64,000 nucleotides of DNA from Parvularcula sp039818345 (GCA_039818345.1 JBCBUC010000004.1:62001-126000); one strand, 5' to 3'; counted from the first letter of the stretch, positions 18,927 to 27,951 are shown. Program-made: numbers and translations. The notes: generated from the letters alone by a model not told the origin.

Positions 18927-19652
18927 ATGGGTGCTTTAGCGACCGTTGCGGCCTTACCTGAAAGCCTGATGATCAAAGCCGTTCCAGCGGTTTTTGATTG
19001 TTCTGGCGCCCTGTGGCTGCCGACCAAGCGCGTGCTGGTGGTGTCAGACCTTCACTTTGAGAAGGGGTCACATTTTGCTGAGAAGGGGCAATTCTTGCCT
19101 CCCTATGACACCCGCGCGACGCTCGACACGTTGGAGCGCTTGATGCGCCTCTGCCAACCCAAGGTTGTGGTGTCCTTAGGCGATGCCTTCCACGACCAGG
19201 GCGCTGAGGCGCGTATGGATGAGGCGGACGCGCAGCGACTTGAGGGACTGTGCGCTGCAGCAGAGTGGGTTTGGATCTTGGGCAACCATGATCCTTTGCC
19301 GCCGCGCCGGTTTCGCGGCCTGGCCGAGGAGGTTGCTGACGTGGCTGGGCTCGTTTTTGTGCATGAGCCTGGTGACCATCCAGACTGGAACGTGGCGGGG
19401 CATCTTCACCCTTGCGCTGTGGCGCAAAAGAACGGGCGCGGCGTGCGTCGTCCTGCCTTTGTAACTGATGGCGAGCGTTTGATTATGCCAGCGTTTGGTG
19501 CCTTCACTGGAGGGCTCAACGTGCTTGATCCAGCTTTTCACGGAGTGTTCACGCGCGCTTATCGGACGTTTTTGTGCGGACAGGGACGGGTCTATGAGGT
19601 GCCGGCCAAGAGCCTACGCTCAGATGCGCCGCCGCCCTCCTGGATGCGCTAG
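18927..19652 (+). CDS. pdeM: Calcineurin-like phosphoesterase PdeM
   Basis: This metallophosphoesterase belongs to the family annotated as the ligase-associated DNA-damage-response endonuclease PdeM. Metal ligands appear in order in VSDLHFEKGS, GDAFHD, ILGNHDP and AGHLHPCA. The product ends with the characteristic LIMPAFGAFTGGLNV segment. The usual partners (LigD-like ligase, Lhr-type helicase) are not in the window. No clear ribosome-binding site precedes ATG 18927; ATG 18969 (MIKAVPAVFDCSG) is an equally likely start. Confidence 0.85.
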   Translation: MGALATVAALPESLMIKAVPAVFDCSGALWLPTKRVLVVSDLHFEKGSHFAEKGQFLPPYDTRATLDTLERLMRLCQPKVVVSLGDAFHDQGAEARMDEADAQRLEGLCAAAEWVWILGNHDPLPPRRFRGLAEEVADVAGLVFVHEPGDHPDWNVAGHLHPCAVAQKNGRGVRRPAFVTDGERLIMPAFGAFTGGLNVLDPAFHGVFTRAYRTFLCGQGRVYEVPAKSLRSDAPPPSWMR

Positions 19653-20137
19653 CGCGTCACGCTCGCAATCAGCAGTGTCAGGATGATCGGTGTTGTCACG
19701 CCTGTGACCAAGGTCATGCGTAGGCGGATGTACCATCCTGAAATCAGATCTTTTCTCGCTGATCGCCAGTCTTCCAACAGCTGGTAAGCCAAGAGCGCAA
19801 CGATCAGCAGGAGCTGCTTTTTCGGATCGTCAAGAGCGCTGACCCCAACGACGGGGGCGCTGACGACCGCCCAACCGAGAAGGGGCGGGATCACCGAACC
19901 AAGAAGCCCCGCAAATGGCCCTTCTTCAGGCGTGCGCATCGCAAGACCCCATCGCGTGCCGCCCATGAACGAACAAATGATGGCGCCATAAACAGCAATG
20001 ACCTGGCCAAGCGCCTGCGTCATGCCAGTGTCAACGACTTGAATGATCGGCAGGGCCCAAAACGGAAGAAGTCCGCCTAGCCCCAATATCACGGCGGCGC
20101 GTTGAACCTTGGTGGTCTCAGACCAATTCTCGCTCAT
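19649..20137 (-). CDS. DUF3429 family membrane protein
   Basis: This 162-residue integral membrane protein has about four or five helices. GGTRWGLAM in the middle and YQLLEDWR in the last third are hallmarks of the DUF3429 family, whose function is unknown. ATG 20137 shares its A with the TGA of the upstream cupin-like gene, so the two are coupled, and gloB also overlaps that gene. The stop overlaps the pdeM end by four bases. Confidence 0.75.
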   Translation of the reverse strand: MSENWSETTKVQRAAVILGLGGLLPFWALPIIQVVDTGMTQALGQVIAVYGAIICSFMGGTRWGLAMRTPEEGPFAGLLGSVIPPLLGWAVVSAPVVGVSALDDPKKQLLLIVALLAYQLLEDWRSARKDLISGWYIRLRMTLVTGVTTPIILTLLIASVTR

Positions 20138-20547
20138 CACTTTGTCCTCGGAGCTGCGCCGCCTGGCGGGAACCAATCATCTGGCATCAGGATGCGATCC
20201 GTCAAAGCGGCATCAGGGGTGAGGGTGACGCGGAAGAGCACAGATGCCCCAAGGCAGCTCAGCGTCCGCGCAAGCCCATGGCTGATCTCCACCGCCTGTC
20301 CGGGGGCCACCAAACGGCTGCTTTGGGCATAGATGTCGTCAGGACTGACACTGATGACAAGGGGGCCGCCCTCCTCAAGTGCATAAACGGAGGCGGCCTC
20401 GATCTTGTGCCAGGCTGCTTCTTCTGTGGCCCCTAGCGCCTGAAGATAGGTGCGATGCTCTCCGGGGCTCGATGAGATCTCGCGGGCATAGCCTTCAAAG
20501 GGATGAGGGAGCAGGTCATGCTGGGCGATAAAGTCTTGCGTGCTCAG
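20137..20547 (-). CDS. Cupin-like protein (possibly DUF985 type) with apparent CTG start
   Basis: This 136-codon frame fills the space between gloB and the DUF3429 gene and is easily missed, because no ATG, GTG or TTG occurs near its 5' end. The opening in-frame codons are TAA-CTT-CTG, with CTG (20547-20545) overlapping the gloB stop as CTGA; the first TTG is at codon 79. Its start reads LSTQDFIAQHDLLPHPFEGYARE, where LxPHPxEGYxRE resembles the opening of DUF985-type cupins, and EAAWHKIEAASVYALEEGGPL fits the following strands. The stop TGA overlaps the next ATG, as expected for a real coupled gene. Function unknown. Confidence 0.7.
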   Translation of the reverse strand: MSTQDFIAQHDLLPHPFEGYAREISSSPGEHRTYLQALGATEEAAWHKIEAASVYALEEGGPLVISVSPDDIYAQSSRLVAPGQAVEISHGLARTLSCLGASVLFRVTLTPDAALTDRILMPDDWFPPGGAAPRTK

Positions 20548-21326
20548 AAGTTATCCTTCCGTGTCCGAATTTCCGCAAAGACCTCGTGGTCAGCGGCACT
20601 GGCCAAGGCAAGCGCATCTTTCACACTGGGAATATCGGCGCGGAGGAAAGGGTTGGTCTTTTTCTCTGTGCCGAGAAGAACGGGGACGGTGGGCTGATCG
20701 ATGAGCCTCAGCTTGCTGATCTCTTCAGCGCGTCTCGTCAGATCTTGGTTTTCCGGCTCGATGGTGACAGCAAATTTTGCGTTCGCGCTGGTGTACTCAT
20801 GGGCGCAGAAAATCATCGTTTCGTCGGGCAGCGCACGCAGTTTCAAGAGCGACGTCCACATTTGCTCTGCTGTTCCCTCAAACAGTCGTCCGCAACCCAA
20901 CGAAAAGAGCGTGTCCCCGACAAAGGCAGTGAGCGCTGACGGCACGATATAGGCGATGTGGCCCAGTGTGTGTCCCGGTACCTCGACGACATTGAACACC
21001 GTTTTGCCCACCATGACGGCATCACCGTCAGCGATTTGGCGATCTTTTTCTGGGATGCGGTCGCCCTCACCAAGGGGCGCAATGATCTCCGCCCCGAAGT
21101 GATCGGCAACCTCCCGGTTCCCACCGGCGTGATCAGGATGCCAATGCGTGTTGAGGACGAGATTGACGGTCCAGCCAAGGCTTTCCGCCTCGGCGATGAT
21201 CGCTTTCGCGTCTGGCGTATCAATGGTCGCGACGACCCCCGTCGCTTCGTCGCGCACAAGAAAGCCGTAATTATCCGACAAACAGGGGAACTGGTGAACC
21301 GTGATAGGACCGCGGTGGTGCATCAT
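20544..21326 (-). CDS. gloB: Hydroxyacylglutathione hydrolase (glyoxalase II)
   Basis: The enzyme hydrolyses S-lactoylglutathione, the second step of methylglyoxal detoxification. It is a metallo-beta-lactamase fold protein with THWHPDHAGGN (about residues 60-70), VPGHTLGHIAY, FVGDTLFSLGCGRLFEG and CAHEYTSANAKFA, the last being specific for glyoxalase II. The length of 260 residues is normal. It is first in a coupled run with the cupin-like and DUF3429 genes and is divergent from a methyltransferase gene, a pairing common in alphaproteobacteria. Confidence 0.96.
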   Translation of the reverse strand: MMHHRGPITVHQFPCLSDNYGFLVRDEATGVVATIDTPDAKAIIAEAESLGWTVNLVLNTHWHPDHAGGNREVADHFGAEIIAPLGEGDRIPEKDRQIADGDAVMVGKTVFNVVEVPGHTLGHIAYIVPSALTAFVGDTLFSLGCGRLFEGTAEQMWTSLLKLRALPDETMIFCAHEYTSANAKFAVTIEPENQDLTRRAEEISKLRLIDQPTVPVLLGTEKKTNPFLRADIPSVKDALALASAADHEVFAEIRTRKDNF

Positions 21327-21393
21327 GCGCTTCCTTCTCCTACATGAGGGACATAGCGCGAAACGCGAGCCGCGATAAGGACAAGAACCCAGC

Positions 21394-22143
21394 GTGCGGA
21401 TGAGCAGTGAAGATTTGAGCGCATTTTATCGCTCGCGACTGGGTCAAGTGGCGATGGAGCTCCTGACCGTGAAGCTGCAAGACGCGTGGGGACCATCGCG
21501 GGGCCTGCGGATCGCAGGGTTTGGCTTCACTGCACCGATCCTGGACAGCTTTCACGAAACCGAGCGGAGCATCGCCATGGTGCCGGCGGGCGCTGGCCCT
21601 TTGGGCACGGGGAACGAGGTGCTGGTCGATGAGGACCGGTGGCCTTTGCGCGAAGCGTCAATCGACAGGCTCTTGATCATGCATGGCCTTGAAGAAGCGC
21701 CGGATCCCAAGCGCACGCTGAGAGAAGCATGGCGCGTGCTAGCTGATGACGGCCGGGTGATCGTCGTGGCCGCCAACCGCCACGGCTTTTGGACCTTGGT
21801 GGAGAATTCAGTTTTTGCCGCTGGTCGGGCCTATTCCCGTCGGCAGTTGATCAACCTTCTTCACCGCTCTCTTTTTGCACCGACAGCGCAGGCCTCGGCG
21901 CTCTATTTCCCGCCTGTTCCGCGGCTAACGCCGGTGGCACCGCTTTGGGAACGCACAGCGACCCGGCTTGAACCCCTTGGCATGCCGCTTCCCAATGTCG
22001 CTGGCGCTTTGCTGCTGGAAGCGCGCCGATCAATGGCGGCGCCGGTCCAGGGGAGCAAAGCGGAGGTCTTGCGGCCTTTCCTATCCCCAGCGCGCCGCCC
22101 GGCTGGGCTTGCCGCGGAACGAGAGCGTTCTGAGGCCGACTAG
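21394..22143 (+). CDS. Class I SAM-dependent methyltransferase-like protein
   Basis: This protein of about 249 residues has a degenerate Rossmann methyltransferase fold. The post-I part (WPLREASIDRLLIMHGLEEAPDPKRTLREAWRVLADDGRVIVV) is clear, while the glycine-rich SAM loop is weak (RIAGFGFTAPIL), so the substrate and even the activity are uncertain. Relatives lie divergently next to gloB. GTG 21394 has AAGGA 12 bases upstream; ATG 21400 is also possible. hisC follows after about 30 bases on the same strand. Confidence 0.8.
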   Translation: MRMSSEDLSAFYRSRLGQVAMELLTVKLQDAWGPSRGLRIAGFGFTAPILDSFHETERSIAMVPAGAGPLGTGNEVLVDEDRWPLREASIDRLLIMHGLEEAPDPKRTLREAWRVLADDGRVIVVAANRHGFWTLVENSVFAAGRAYSRRQLINLLHRSLFAPTAQASALYFPPVPRLTPVAPLWERTATRLEPLGMPLPNVAGALLLEARRSMAAPVQGSKAEVLRPFLSPARRPAGLAAERERSEAD

Positions 22144-22175
22144 GCAATTTTGCCTTCCTCGTGCAGAGGGACCCT

Positions 22176-23291
22176 ATGCAACGACCTGAGCCCCGACCCG
22201 GTATTCAATCGATCTCCCCTTATGTCCCCGGCAAAGCCAAAGTGGCGGGCACACCGGTCCATAAGCTGTCGTCGAATGAGAGCGCACTTGGTCCTGCTCC
22301 CTCGGCGATCGACGCCCTTCAAGACGTGGCCGCCCTGCAGCACCGATACCCAGACGGCCATGCCCAGGTGCTTCGCGATAAGTTGAGCGCGGTTTATGAT
22401 TTGCCAGCAGATCAGCTGATCATTGGGGCGGGATCGGATGAACTCCTGAGCCTGATGATCCGTTGCTACTCATCGCCAGGCGACGAAGTTCTCATGACCA
22501 GGCACGGTTTCAGTTACTATCCAATCGCGGCCATGGCTGAGGGCTGTGTGCCCGTGCAGGCCCAGGAAGATGATCTGGTTGCTGATGTTGATGCTTTGCT
22601 AGCGGCGGTGACGGCGAAGACACGGCTATTGTTTCTCGCGAACCCCAACAACCCGACTGGTACATTGCTGCCGCGGGATGAGATCCAACGCCTGCGGGAT
22701 GAGTTACCAAGCCATATTATGCTGGTGCTTGATGGGGCCTATGCCGAGTATAGAGCTGAGGACGATTATGATCCAGGCCACGGCTTTGTTCGAGACGCGG
22801 CGTTGTCGGGATTCGATAATGTTATCATGACAAGGACCTTTTCCAAGATTTACGGCTTAGGCGGCCTCCGGGTGGGGTGGGCTTTTGCGCCGACTTCGGT
22901 GATCGAGATCCTTAACCGCGTGCGCGGACCATTCAACGTGTCCGCGCCAGGGATCGTTTCAGCGGCAGCGGCGCTCAATGATCAGGACTTTGTCCAAAAG
23001 AACCGTGCGCACAATGACGAAGAAATGGCGCGGCTCGCACAAGCGCTGCGGGGCGGCGGGCTTCATGTTAGAGAAACGAAAGCCAACTTTATTTTGATCG
23101 ATTGCGGCTCCGACGAAAAAGCGGCCGCGTTTCTTCAGCATTGTGAGGATCACTATGTGTTGGTTCGGGGCTTGGCGAGCTCCAACCTACCAACGATGGT
23201 GCGGGTCTCTATTGGTGATCGCACGGCCAATGATGCGTTTCTTGACGCGGCGCTTTCATTTTCCGCCTCAGCTGACGACGTCTTAAGGTGA
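22176..23291 (+). CDS. hisC: Histidinol-phosphate aminotransferase
   Basis: This PLP enzyme of fold type I acts in histidine synthesis and often also on aromatic amino acids. It shows LSSNESALGPAP, the cofactor loop GAGSDELL, NPNNPTGT, and the PLP lysine in RTFSKIYGLGGLRVGW. The 371-residue length is normal. ATG 22176 with AGAGGGA upstream is chosen over GTG 22161. In many relatives tyrA follows; here the gene ends three bases before the oppositely oriented DUF2125 gene, so tyrA must lie elsewhere or be absent. Confidence 0.93.
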   Translation: MQRPEPRPGIQSISPYVPGKAKVAGTPVHKLSSNESALGPAPSAIDALQDVAALQHRYPDGHAQVLRDKLSAVYDLPADQLIIGAGSDELLSLMIRCYSSPGDEVLMTRHGFSYYPIAAMAEGCVPVQAQEDDLVADVDALLAAVTAKTRLLFLANPNNPTGTLLPRDEIQRLRDELPSHIMLVLDGAYAEYRAEDDYDPGHGFVRDAALSGFDNVIMTRTFSKIYGLGGLRVGWAFAPTSVIEILNRVRGPFNVSAPGIVSAAAALNDQDFVQKNRAHNDEEMARLAQALRGGGLHVRETKANFILIDCGSDEKAAAFLQHCEDHYVLVRGLASSNLPTMVRVSIGDRTANDAFLDAALSFSASADDVLR

Positions 23292-23294
23292 GGC

Positions 23295-24218
23295 CTAACG
23301 CGGCAAGGGCGGCATGCTACCAATGCTCAGCGGTCCGAGTTCCATCCTGCCGCCGCTGAAGGTGAAGGGCAGCTCGACGGCCTCGTTTCCATTATCGCTC
23401 ATCAGTCCAAGGACAAGCCGCGCACCCGCAGCTTCTCCAGCGCCAAGGGAGCCTGAGTTGGTCAAGACGCCGATCAGCGGATCTTGGTTTTTCACGGTGA
23501 CATCGAGCTTGCCATTGGCGCGCCCTTTGTCGTCGAACAAAAGCTCGCCTTTCCCAGCGACCTGGCTAGGCGGGTCGCCATCATTTTCACCAACGGAGAA
23601 CCCAAGATTCGCAATGGTCAGCGTGTCTTCGTGGGCCGATGCGGCGAAATCCAAATTGGCGATGTCGATGGGCACCTCACCATCAAGCGCAAACCCGCGC
23701 ACCCCGAGCGCGATGGCTGACCCGCGCTCGAGTTCTTGAACATTTCCGATCAGTGTCGTGATGGTCATGACACGGAGCTCTGATGTCATGCTCACGCCAT
23801 GGGTTTCGAGCGCCGTGTCGCCTCGCGCGAGACTGAGACGCAGATCGTCGCTCTTGAGCGCGTAACGATCTTTGCCGAGCGTGACGAACTGCTCGCCCCG
23901 GGGTGAAAGGATGATGCGATCAGGGCTTAGGGGCAGCGTCGCAAAGATCACCTCTTCTGCTTCAAATTGGCCAAGACCCGGACGCGCGTAAACGACGTCG
24001 GATAGGGTCCCGCGGAGGTTGAAAGGATAGCCTCGCACCTTGGTCGCACCGATATTCAGGGTCCGTCCTTCCGTTGTTTCTCGCTCCACAGCTAATGCAA
24101 TCTCTGTACGGACGAGATTGGCTGCGTTGAGCCAGATCACTGTGTAGACGATCGCGAAAACCCCGAACAATCCAAATGGAATGATCAGGCCGAGGCGATC
24201 TCGAAGGTCATCGAACAT
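23295..24218 (-). CDS. DUF2125 domain-containing membrane-anchored protein
   Basis: This protein of about 307 residues is of unknown function. It has one N-terminal membrane helix (LIIPFGLFGVFAIVYTVIWL) and a large extracytoplasmic beta-rich domain containing KVRGYPFNLRGTLSD, a hallmark of the family, which resembles lipid-transfer AsmA-like proteins (inference). ATG 24218 has GAGGA eight bases upstream and avoids overlap with plsC. It is last in the ccmF-ccmH-ydcF-plsC run. Confidence 0.8.
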   Translation of the reverse strand: MFDDLRDRLGLIIPFGLFGVFAIVYTVIWLNAANLVRTEIALAVERETTEGRTLNIGATKVRGYPFNLRGTLSDVVYARPGLGQFEAEEVIFATLPLSPDRIILSPRGEQFVTLGKDRYALKSDDLRLSLARGDTALETHGVSMTSELRVMTITTLIGNVQELERGSAIALGVRGFALDGEVPIDIANLDFAASAHEDTLTIANLGFSVGENDGDPPSQVAGKGELLFDDKGRANGKLDVTVKNQDPLIGVLTNSGSLGAGEAAGARLVLGLMSDNGNEAVELPFTFSGGRMELGPLSIGSMPPLPR

Positions 24219-24228
24219 GTCTAGGTCC

Positions 24229-24921
24229 TCAAACGACAGATTGACCGTCAATAGCTGCTTCGAGATCGACGAGATAGGCCTTTCGGTCCTTTGGTGCGGG
24301 CAGTGCAGGCATAATCGTCATGTCAACGGTTCCCGCCTTCTTCTCTGGGCCTGGTTGGAGCCAATAGCGGCCGCTATCATGGGTGACCGGAACGGTGGGT
24401 ACACCCAGAGCTTTCGCGAGGGCAGCGACGCCTGGTTGATAGGGCGCCGTCTCGCCAGGTTTCACGCGCGTCCCTTCAGGGAAAATGATGATCTGTGCAC
24501 CCTCCGCCGCCATCGCTTTCGCTGCGATCGTCATGTCGCGGAGCGCCGACGCGCCCGCCGCGCGGTCGATGAAAATAAAGCCGTTACGCCGCGCAAACCA
24601 CGAAAAGATCGGCCAATGCTTGAGCTCTTTTTTGAGGACAAAGCTTGGGCGCGGAAGGAGGGTGGTGAGGCGCAGGGTCTCCCACATCGACTGATGCTTT
24701 GCTGCGATGATGGCTGCTTCTTTCGGCAAATGTTCAGCCCCCGTGATGCGGTCGTCGATCCCGCACAGAACACGGAGAGAAAGAAGGCACGTCCGGCACC
24801 AGAGTTTCGAGATAGCCAATGACCAGTCACGCCGAAGGAGAGCCGGCAAAGCAACAACTCCGATGAGTAGTGCACTGAGCATCATCGAGGCAAGAAACAG
24901 GATCGAACGTAATTTCGTCAT
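24229..24921 (-). CDS. plsC: 1-acyl-sn-glycerol-3-phosphate acyltransferase-like protein
   Basis: This membrane acyltransferase acts in phospholipid synthesis (lysophosphatidate to phosphatidate) or on a related lipid. The catalytic block is KHQSMWE, an HX4E variant of the classical HX4D seen in many alphaproteobacterial homologues, followed by GFIFIDR and the phosphate-binding FPEGTRVKPGE. An N-terminal hydrophobic stretch anchors it. Five bases separate it from the ydcF-like gene upstream. The family is certain; the exact acceptor is not. Confidence 0.88.
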   Translation of the reverse strand: MTKLRSILFLASMMLSALLIGVVALPALLRRDWSLAISKLWCRTCLLSLRVLCGIDDRITGAEHLPKEAAIIAAKHQSMWETLRLTTLLPRPSFVLKKELKHWPIFSWFARRNGFIFIDRAAGASALRDMTIAAKAMAAEGAQIIIFPEGTRVKPGETAPYQPGVAALAKALGVPTVPVTHDSGRYWLQPGPEKKAGTVDMTIMPALPAPKDRKAYLVDLEAAIDGQSVV

Positions 24922-24925
24922 GACG

Positions 24926-25543
24926 TCAGAGCGGTAGCCTCAAGCTCACAACGAGGAACTTAAGATACTCTTTGCCAAGCACACGCCAGGAGACAACGCG
25001 GGACATCCAAGCTTTCTCTGGCGCAAGCTCGGATGCGACTGGGACACCGATGATCTCAATATCGGGAACAACGCGGCGGAGCTCTGCTCGGGCACGCGGC
25101 AGGTGAAAATCAGACGTGACGAGCAGCGCGGCCTTATATTGACGGTCTTCAAGCCAATCGCGCGCCTCAATAGCGTTATCCCGGGTTGATCGGGCCATGG
25201 GGCCCAGATCCACGCAGCAATCAAGCATGGCCATTGAGCCCATAGCGCTCAGATCTTCCTTGGTGGTGTCCGGATTGACGCCCGATATCAAAATCCTGTC
25301 GGCGATCCCCGTAGCGCCAAGATTGAGACCTTCCTGGATGCGGCCGCCTCTCTCCCCTGTGAGCACGACAATCGCACGCTCATGCACAGGGAAATGTGCA
25401 ATCGCTTCAGCTACTTCGTCATGGGTGTTGTGATCAGCCCGCGGGATGGTCGCGCAAAACACGAAAAAGCCGCCCACCAACAGCGCCAACGCTGCTGCAC
25501 CCGATGCAAGGGTCCACCGGAGGAGGACGGGATACCAATTCAT
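24926..25543 (-). CDS. YdcF/ElyC family DUF218 protein
   Basis: This 205-residue protein has one N-terminal membrane helix and a DUF218 domain: AIVVLTGERGGRIQEGLNL, ILISGVN, STRDNAIEARDWLED, LLVTSDFHLPRAR and IIGVPV. The family has been linked to envelope polymer or undecaprenyl metabolism in E. coli (ElyC), but its chemistry is not established. Its ATG overlaps the ccmH stop by four bases, so expression is coupled to ccmF-ccmH. Confidence 0.85.
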   Translation of the reverse strand: MNWYPVLLRWTLASGAAALALLVGGFFVFCATIPRADHNTHDEVAEAIAHFPVHERAIVVLTGERGGRIQEGLNLGATGIADRILISGVNPDTTKEDLSAMGSMAMLDCCVDLGPMARSTRDNAIEARDWLEDRQYKAALLVTSDFHLPRARAELRRVVPDIEIIGVPVASELAPEKAWMSRVVSWRVLGKEYLKFLVVSLRLPL

Positions 25544-25896
25544 TCACGAGACTTAGCGCTGCTTTGGAACACCGAGAAGGCCAAAGCGCCACCAAAGGCC
25601 AAGGCCAAGGCCGGCCCGATCCAGAGAACCATGTTCTTTGCCGAACGCGACGGGGTTAAAAGCACGTATTCTCCATAGCGATCGGTGACATAGGCCAGCA
25701 CCTCCTCATCGCTATCCCCCAGTGCCATACGCTCGCGCACCAAAGCGCGCATCACATTGGCAAGTTCGGCATCGCTGTCGGCGATTGACTGGTTTTGGCA
25801 GACCACGCAGCGCAGTTGCCCGTCGAGCCGTTGGGCACGCTCTTCATCAATCGCGGCGGTTTGCAGGAGGGCAAGGAGCGCAAGAACGGCAATCAC
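25540..25896 (-). CDS. ccmH: Cytochrome c-type biogenesis protein CcmH
   Basis: This membrane-anchored thioredox protein keeps apocytochrome c cysteines reduced for haem attachment. The signal segment is followed by LRCVVCQNQ (Cys30 and Cys33), YVTDRYGEYVLLTP, and a C-terminal membrane helix. The 118-residue length is that of the short CcmH/CycL type. It overlaps ccmF by four bases. The membrane-periplasm orientation with CcmF fits a haem-lyase complex; ccmI, ccmE and ccmG are not in the window. Confidence 0.95.
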   Translation of the reverse strand: MIAVLALLALLQTAAIDEERAQRLDGQLRCVVCQNQSIADSDAELANVMRALVRERMALGDSDEEVLAYVTDRYGEYVLLTPSRSAKNMVLWIGPALALAFGGALAFSVFQSSAKSRE

Positions 25897-27875
25897 GCGG
25901 TGGTTGCTCCTGACGCTTGTGTCTCTTGATGGCGGACACGGACTGGTTTTTGTGCCGGCAGCGCGGCGATCAAACCACCAAGGGCGATCAAAAGAGCGCC
26001 GCCCCAGAGGACATGGATCATGGGGTGATGATAGGCGCGCACGACTCGGGCGTCCCCGCCATCCTGCATGGCGCCTGAGGCAAGGTAGAGGTTGCCTAGA
26101 CCGAGGCGTTTGATGGCTACCTCGGTGGTCGCTTGATCAGCAGCGGGATAATAGCGCCTCGATGGGGTGAGTTCGGCGAAGACTTTGTCCCTTTTACGCG
26201 CGGTGAAGCGATCAACCTCGGCAATGAAGTTCGCGCCCGCTTGGCCGACCCTGCCTTCATAGGTGAAGGTGACATTGCCAAGGGTGAGGCTCTCACCGGG
26301 CTTAAGGGGGGCACGGATTTCTTCTTGGAAGGTTGTGCTGACGGTAATCCCAAGCAGCAGAAGGCCGATGCCGCTATGGGCGATGATCGAGCCCCATTGG
26401 CGGGCTGTGAGGCCTCGTAGCCTGTTGAACGCGGTGTGAAAGGATGACCCTGGTAGGCCCGCCCGGCGGGCAAGATCCGCGGCCACGCCGCCAAAGACGA
26501 TCAGACTTGCGATCAAACCCATCGCAGCCAGCATTGTCCCGCCGGTGAGGAGTAGGAGGCCGAGTGAAAGAACGACGCTCCCGCCCAAAATTATCGCCAT
26601 CGGCCGTTGCCATTGGCCTCGACCAGGCCGGCGCCACGGCACCAGCAATCCAAACGCAAGCGTTCCTGCGAGAAGGACGGCCAGCGGCCCAGACATCATA
26701 TTGTAATAGGGTGGCCCGACCGAAATCCGGCTGCCGCTCGAGACTTCCACCACGGTGGGCCAGAATGTTCCAAGAAACACCGTGAACAGAAGAACAGACA
26801 GCAAGAGATTGTTGATGACCAACGCGCCCTCACGGCTGACTGGCTCGAACGCCTGGTCCTTGGATAAGGCCGCGCCGCGCCAGGCAAAGAGGACAAAGCC
26901 CCCACCCGTGAACAAAACGGCCAGAAAGAGAAGGACAAGGCCGCGTTCTGGGTCGTTGGCGAAGGCGTGAACAGAGGTCACGATCCCTGAACGGACCAAA
27001 AACGTTCCCAAGAGGGATGCGCCAAAGGCCAGGATCGCAAGGGCCGCGCACCAAGGCTTGAGCGCGTCCCGCCGCTCGACCACCATCACGCAATGAAAGA
27101 GCGCGGTGCTCGCTAGCCACGGCATCAGCGAGGCATTTTCCACCGGGTCCCAAAACCAAAACCCGCCCCAGCCAAGCTCATAATAAGCCCAAAAGGCGCC
27201 AAGCCCGATACCCAGGGTCAGGGCTGACCATGCGACAAGCAAAAAAGGTCGGACCGCTTTGGCCCAGTCTGCACCGAGCTGTCCCTGCAGCAGCGCGGCG
27301 ATCGTGAAACTGAACACCGCAGAAAGACCCACATACCCAACATAGAGCGTGGGCGGATGAATGGCCAATCCCGGATCTTGCAAAAGTGGGTTGAGGCCCT
27401 GGCCGTCGAACGGTGTCGGCCAAGCCGCAGGGTAGGGCTCAAACGGGCTCGATGTCGCAAGCGTAAAGGCGACAAAAGCAAAAGATAGGAGCCCCTGCAC
27501 ACCAAGCGCGAGCCGCCGGGTTCGCCAGGGCCCTCTGGCGGAAAAGGCGATCGCGGCGCCGAAACCGGCAAGGATCATCAGCCAAAGAAGAAGGCTGCCT
27601 TCATGGTTCCCCCACGTGCCCGAGATTTTATAGGCCAGCGGTTTCAGTGAATGGCTGTTGGTGAAAACATTCAACAGCGACAGATCCGTTGTCGCATAGG
27701 CCATCATCAAGAGACCAAAAGCGGTGGCGAGAACCAGAAGAAGAGCCGCCGCCGCGGCGCTGGCGATCGCGAGGCTCCGCGCACCGCCGCCTGGAATCAA
27801 ACCGGCGCTGGCCTGGGTACCCGCCGCGGCAAGCCCCATGGCGAGAAGTGTCGTGCCCCAAAGCGAATAATCCAT
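25893..27875 (-). CDS. ccmF: Cytochrome c haem lyase subunit CcmF
   Basis: This is the large polytopic membrane subunit of the system I cytochrome c synthetase. The 660-residue product has the tryptophan-rich WWD-type region (YELGWGGFWFWDPVENAS), WGNHEGSLLLW, and the invariant LVRSGIVTSVHAFA and HSGIG segments. The frame is open to 28265, but ATG 27875 (MDYSLWG) matches family starts, and the longer frame would run into the divergent kinase gene. It leads the ccmF-ccmH-ydcF-plsC-DUF2125 run. Confidence 0.95.
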   Translation of the reverse strand: MDYSLWGTTLLAMGLAAAGTQASAGLIPGGGARSLAIASAAAAALLLVLATAFGLLMMAYATTDLSLLNVFTNSHSLKPLAYKISGTWGNHEGSLLLWLMILAGFGAAIAFSARGPWRTRRLALGVQGLLSFAFVAFTLATSSPFEPYPAAWPTPFDGQGLNPLLQDPGLAIHPPTLYVGYVGLSAVFSFTIAALLQGQLGADWAKAVRPFLLVAWSALTLGIGLGAFWAYYELGWGGFWFWDPVENASLMPWLASTALFHCVMVVERRDALKPWCAALAILAFGASLLGTFLVRSGIVTSVHAFANDPERGLVLLFLAVLFTGGGFVLFAWRGAALSKDQAFEPVSREGALVINNLLLSVLLFTVFLGTFWPTVVEVSSGSRISVGPPYYNMMSGPLAVLLAGTLAFGLLVPWRRPGRGQWQRPMAIILGGSVVLSLGLLLLTGGTMLAAMGLIASLIVFGGVAADLARRAGLPGSSFHTAFNRLRGLTARQWGSIIAHSGIGLLLLGITVSTTFQEEIRAPLKPGESLTLGNVTFTYEGRVGQAGANFIAEVDRFTARKRDKVFAELTPSRRYYPAADQATTEVAIKRLGLGNLYLASGAMQDGGDARVVRAYHHPMIHVLWGGALLIALGGLIAALPAQKPVRVRHQETQASGATTA

Positions 27876-27951
27876 GGCGCAGGATTGCCTCTGTGCCGCG
27901 CAAGGCGCAAGCCGCCTTGTCGACGCGGGAGCTCCCCGGTAATTTGCGTCC

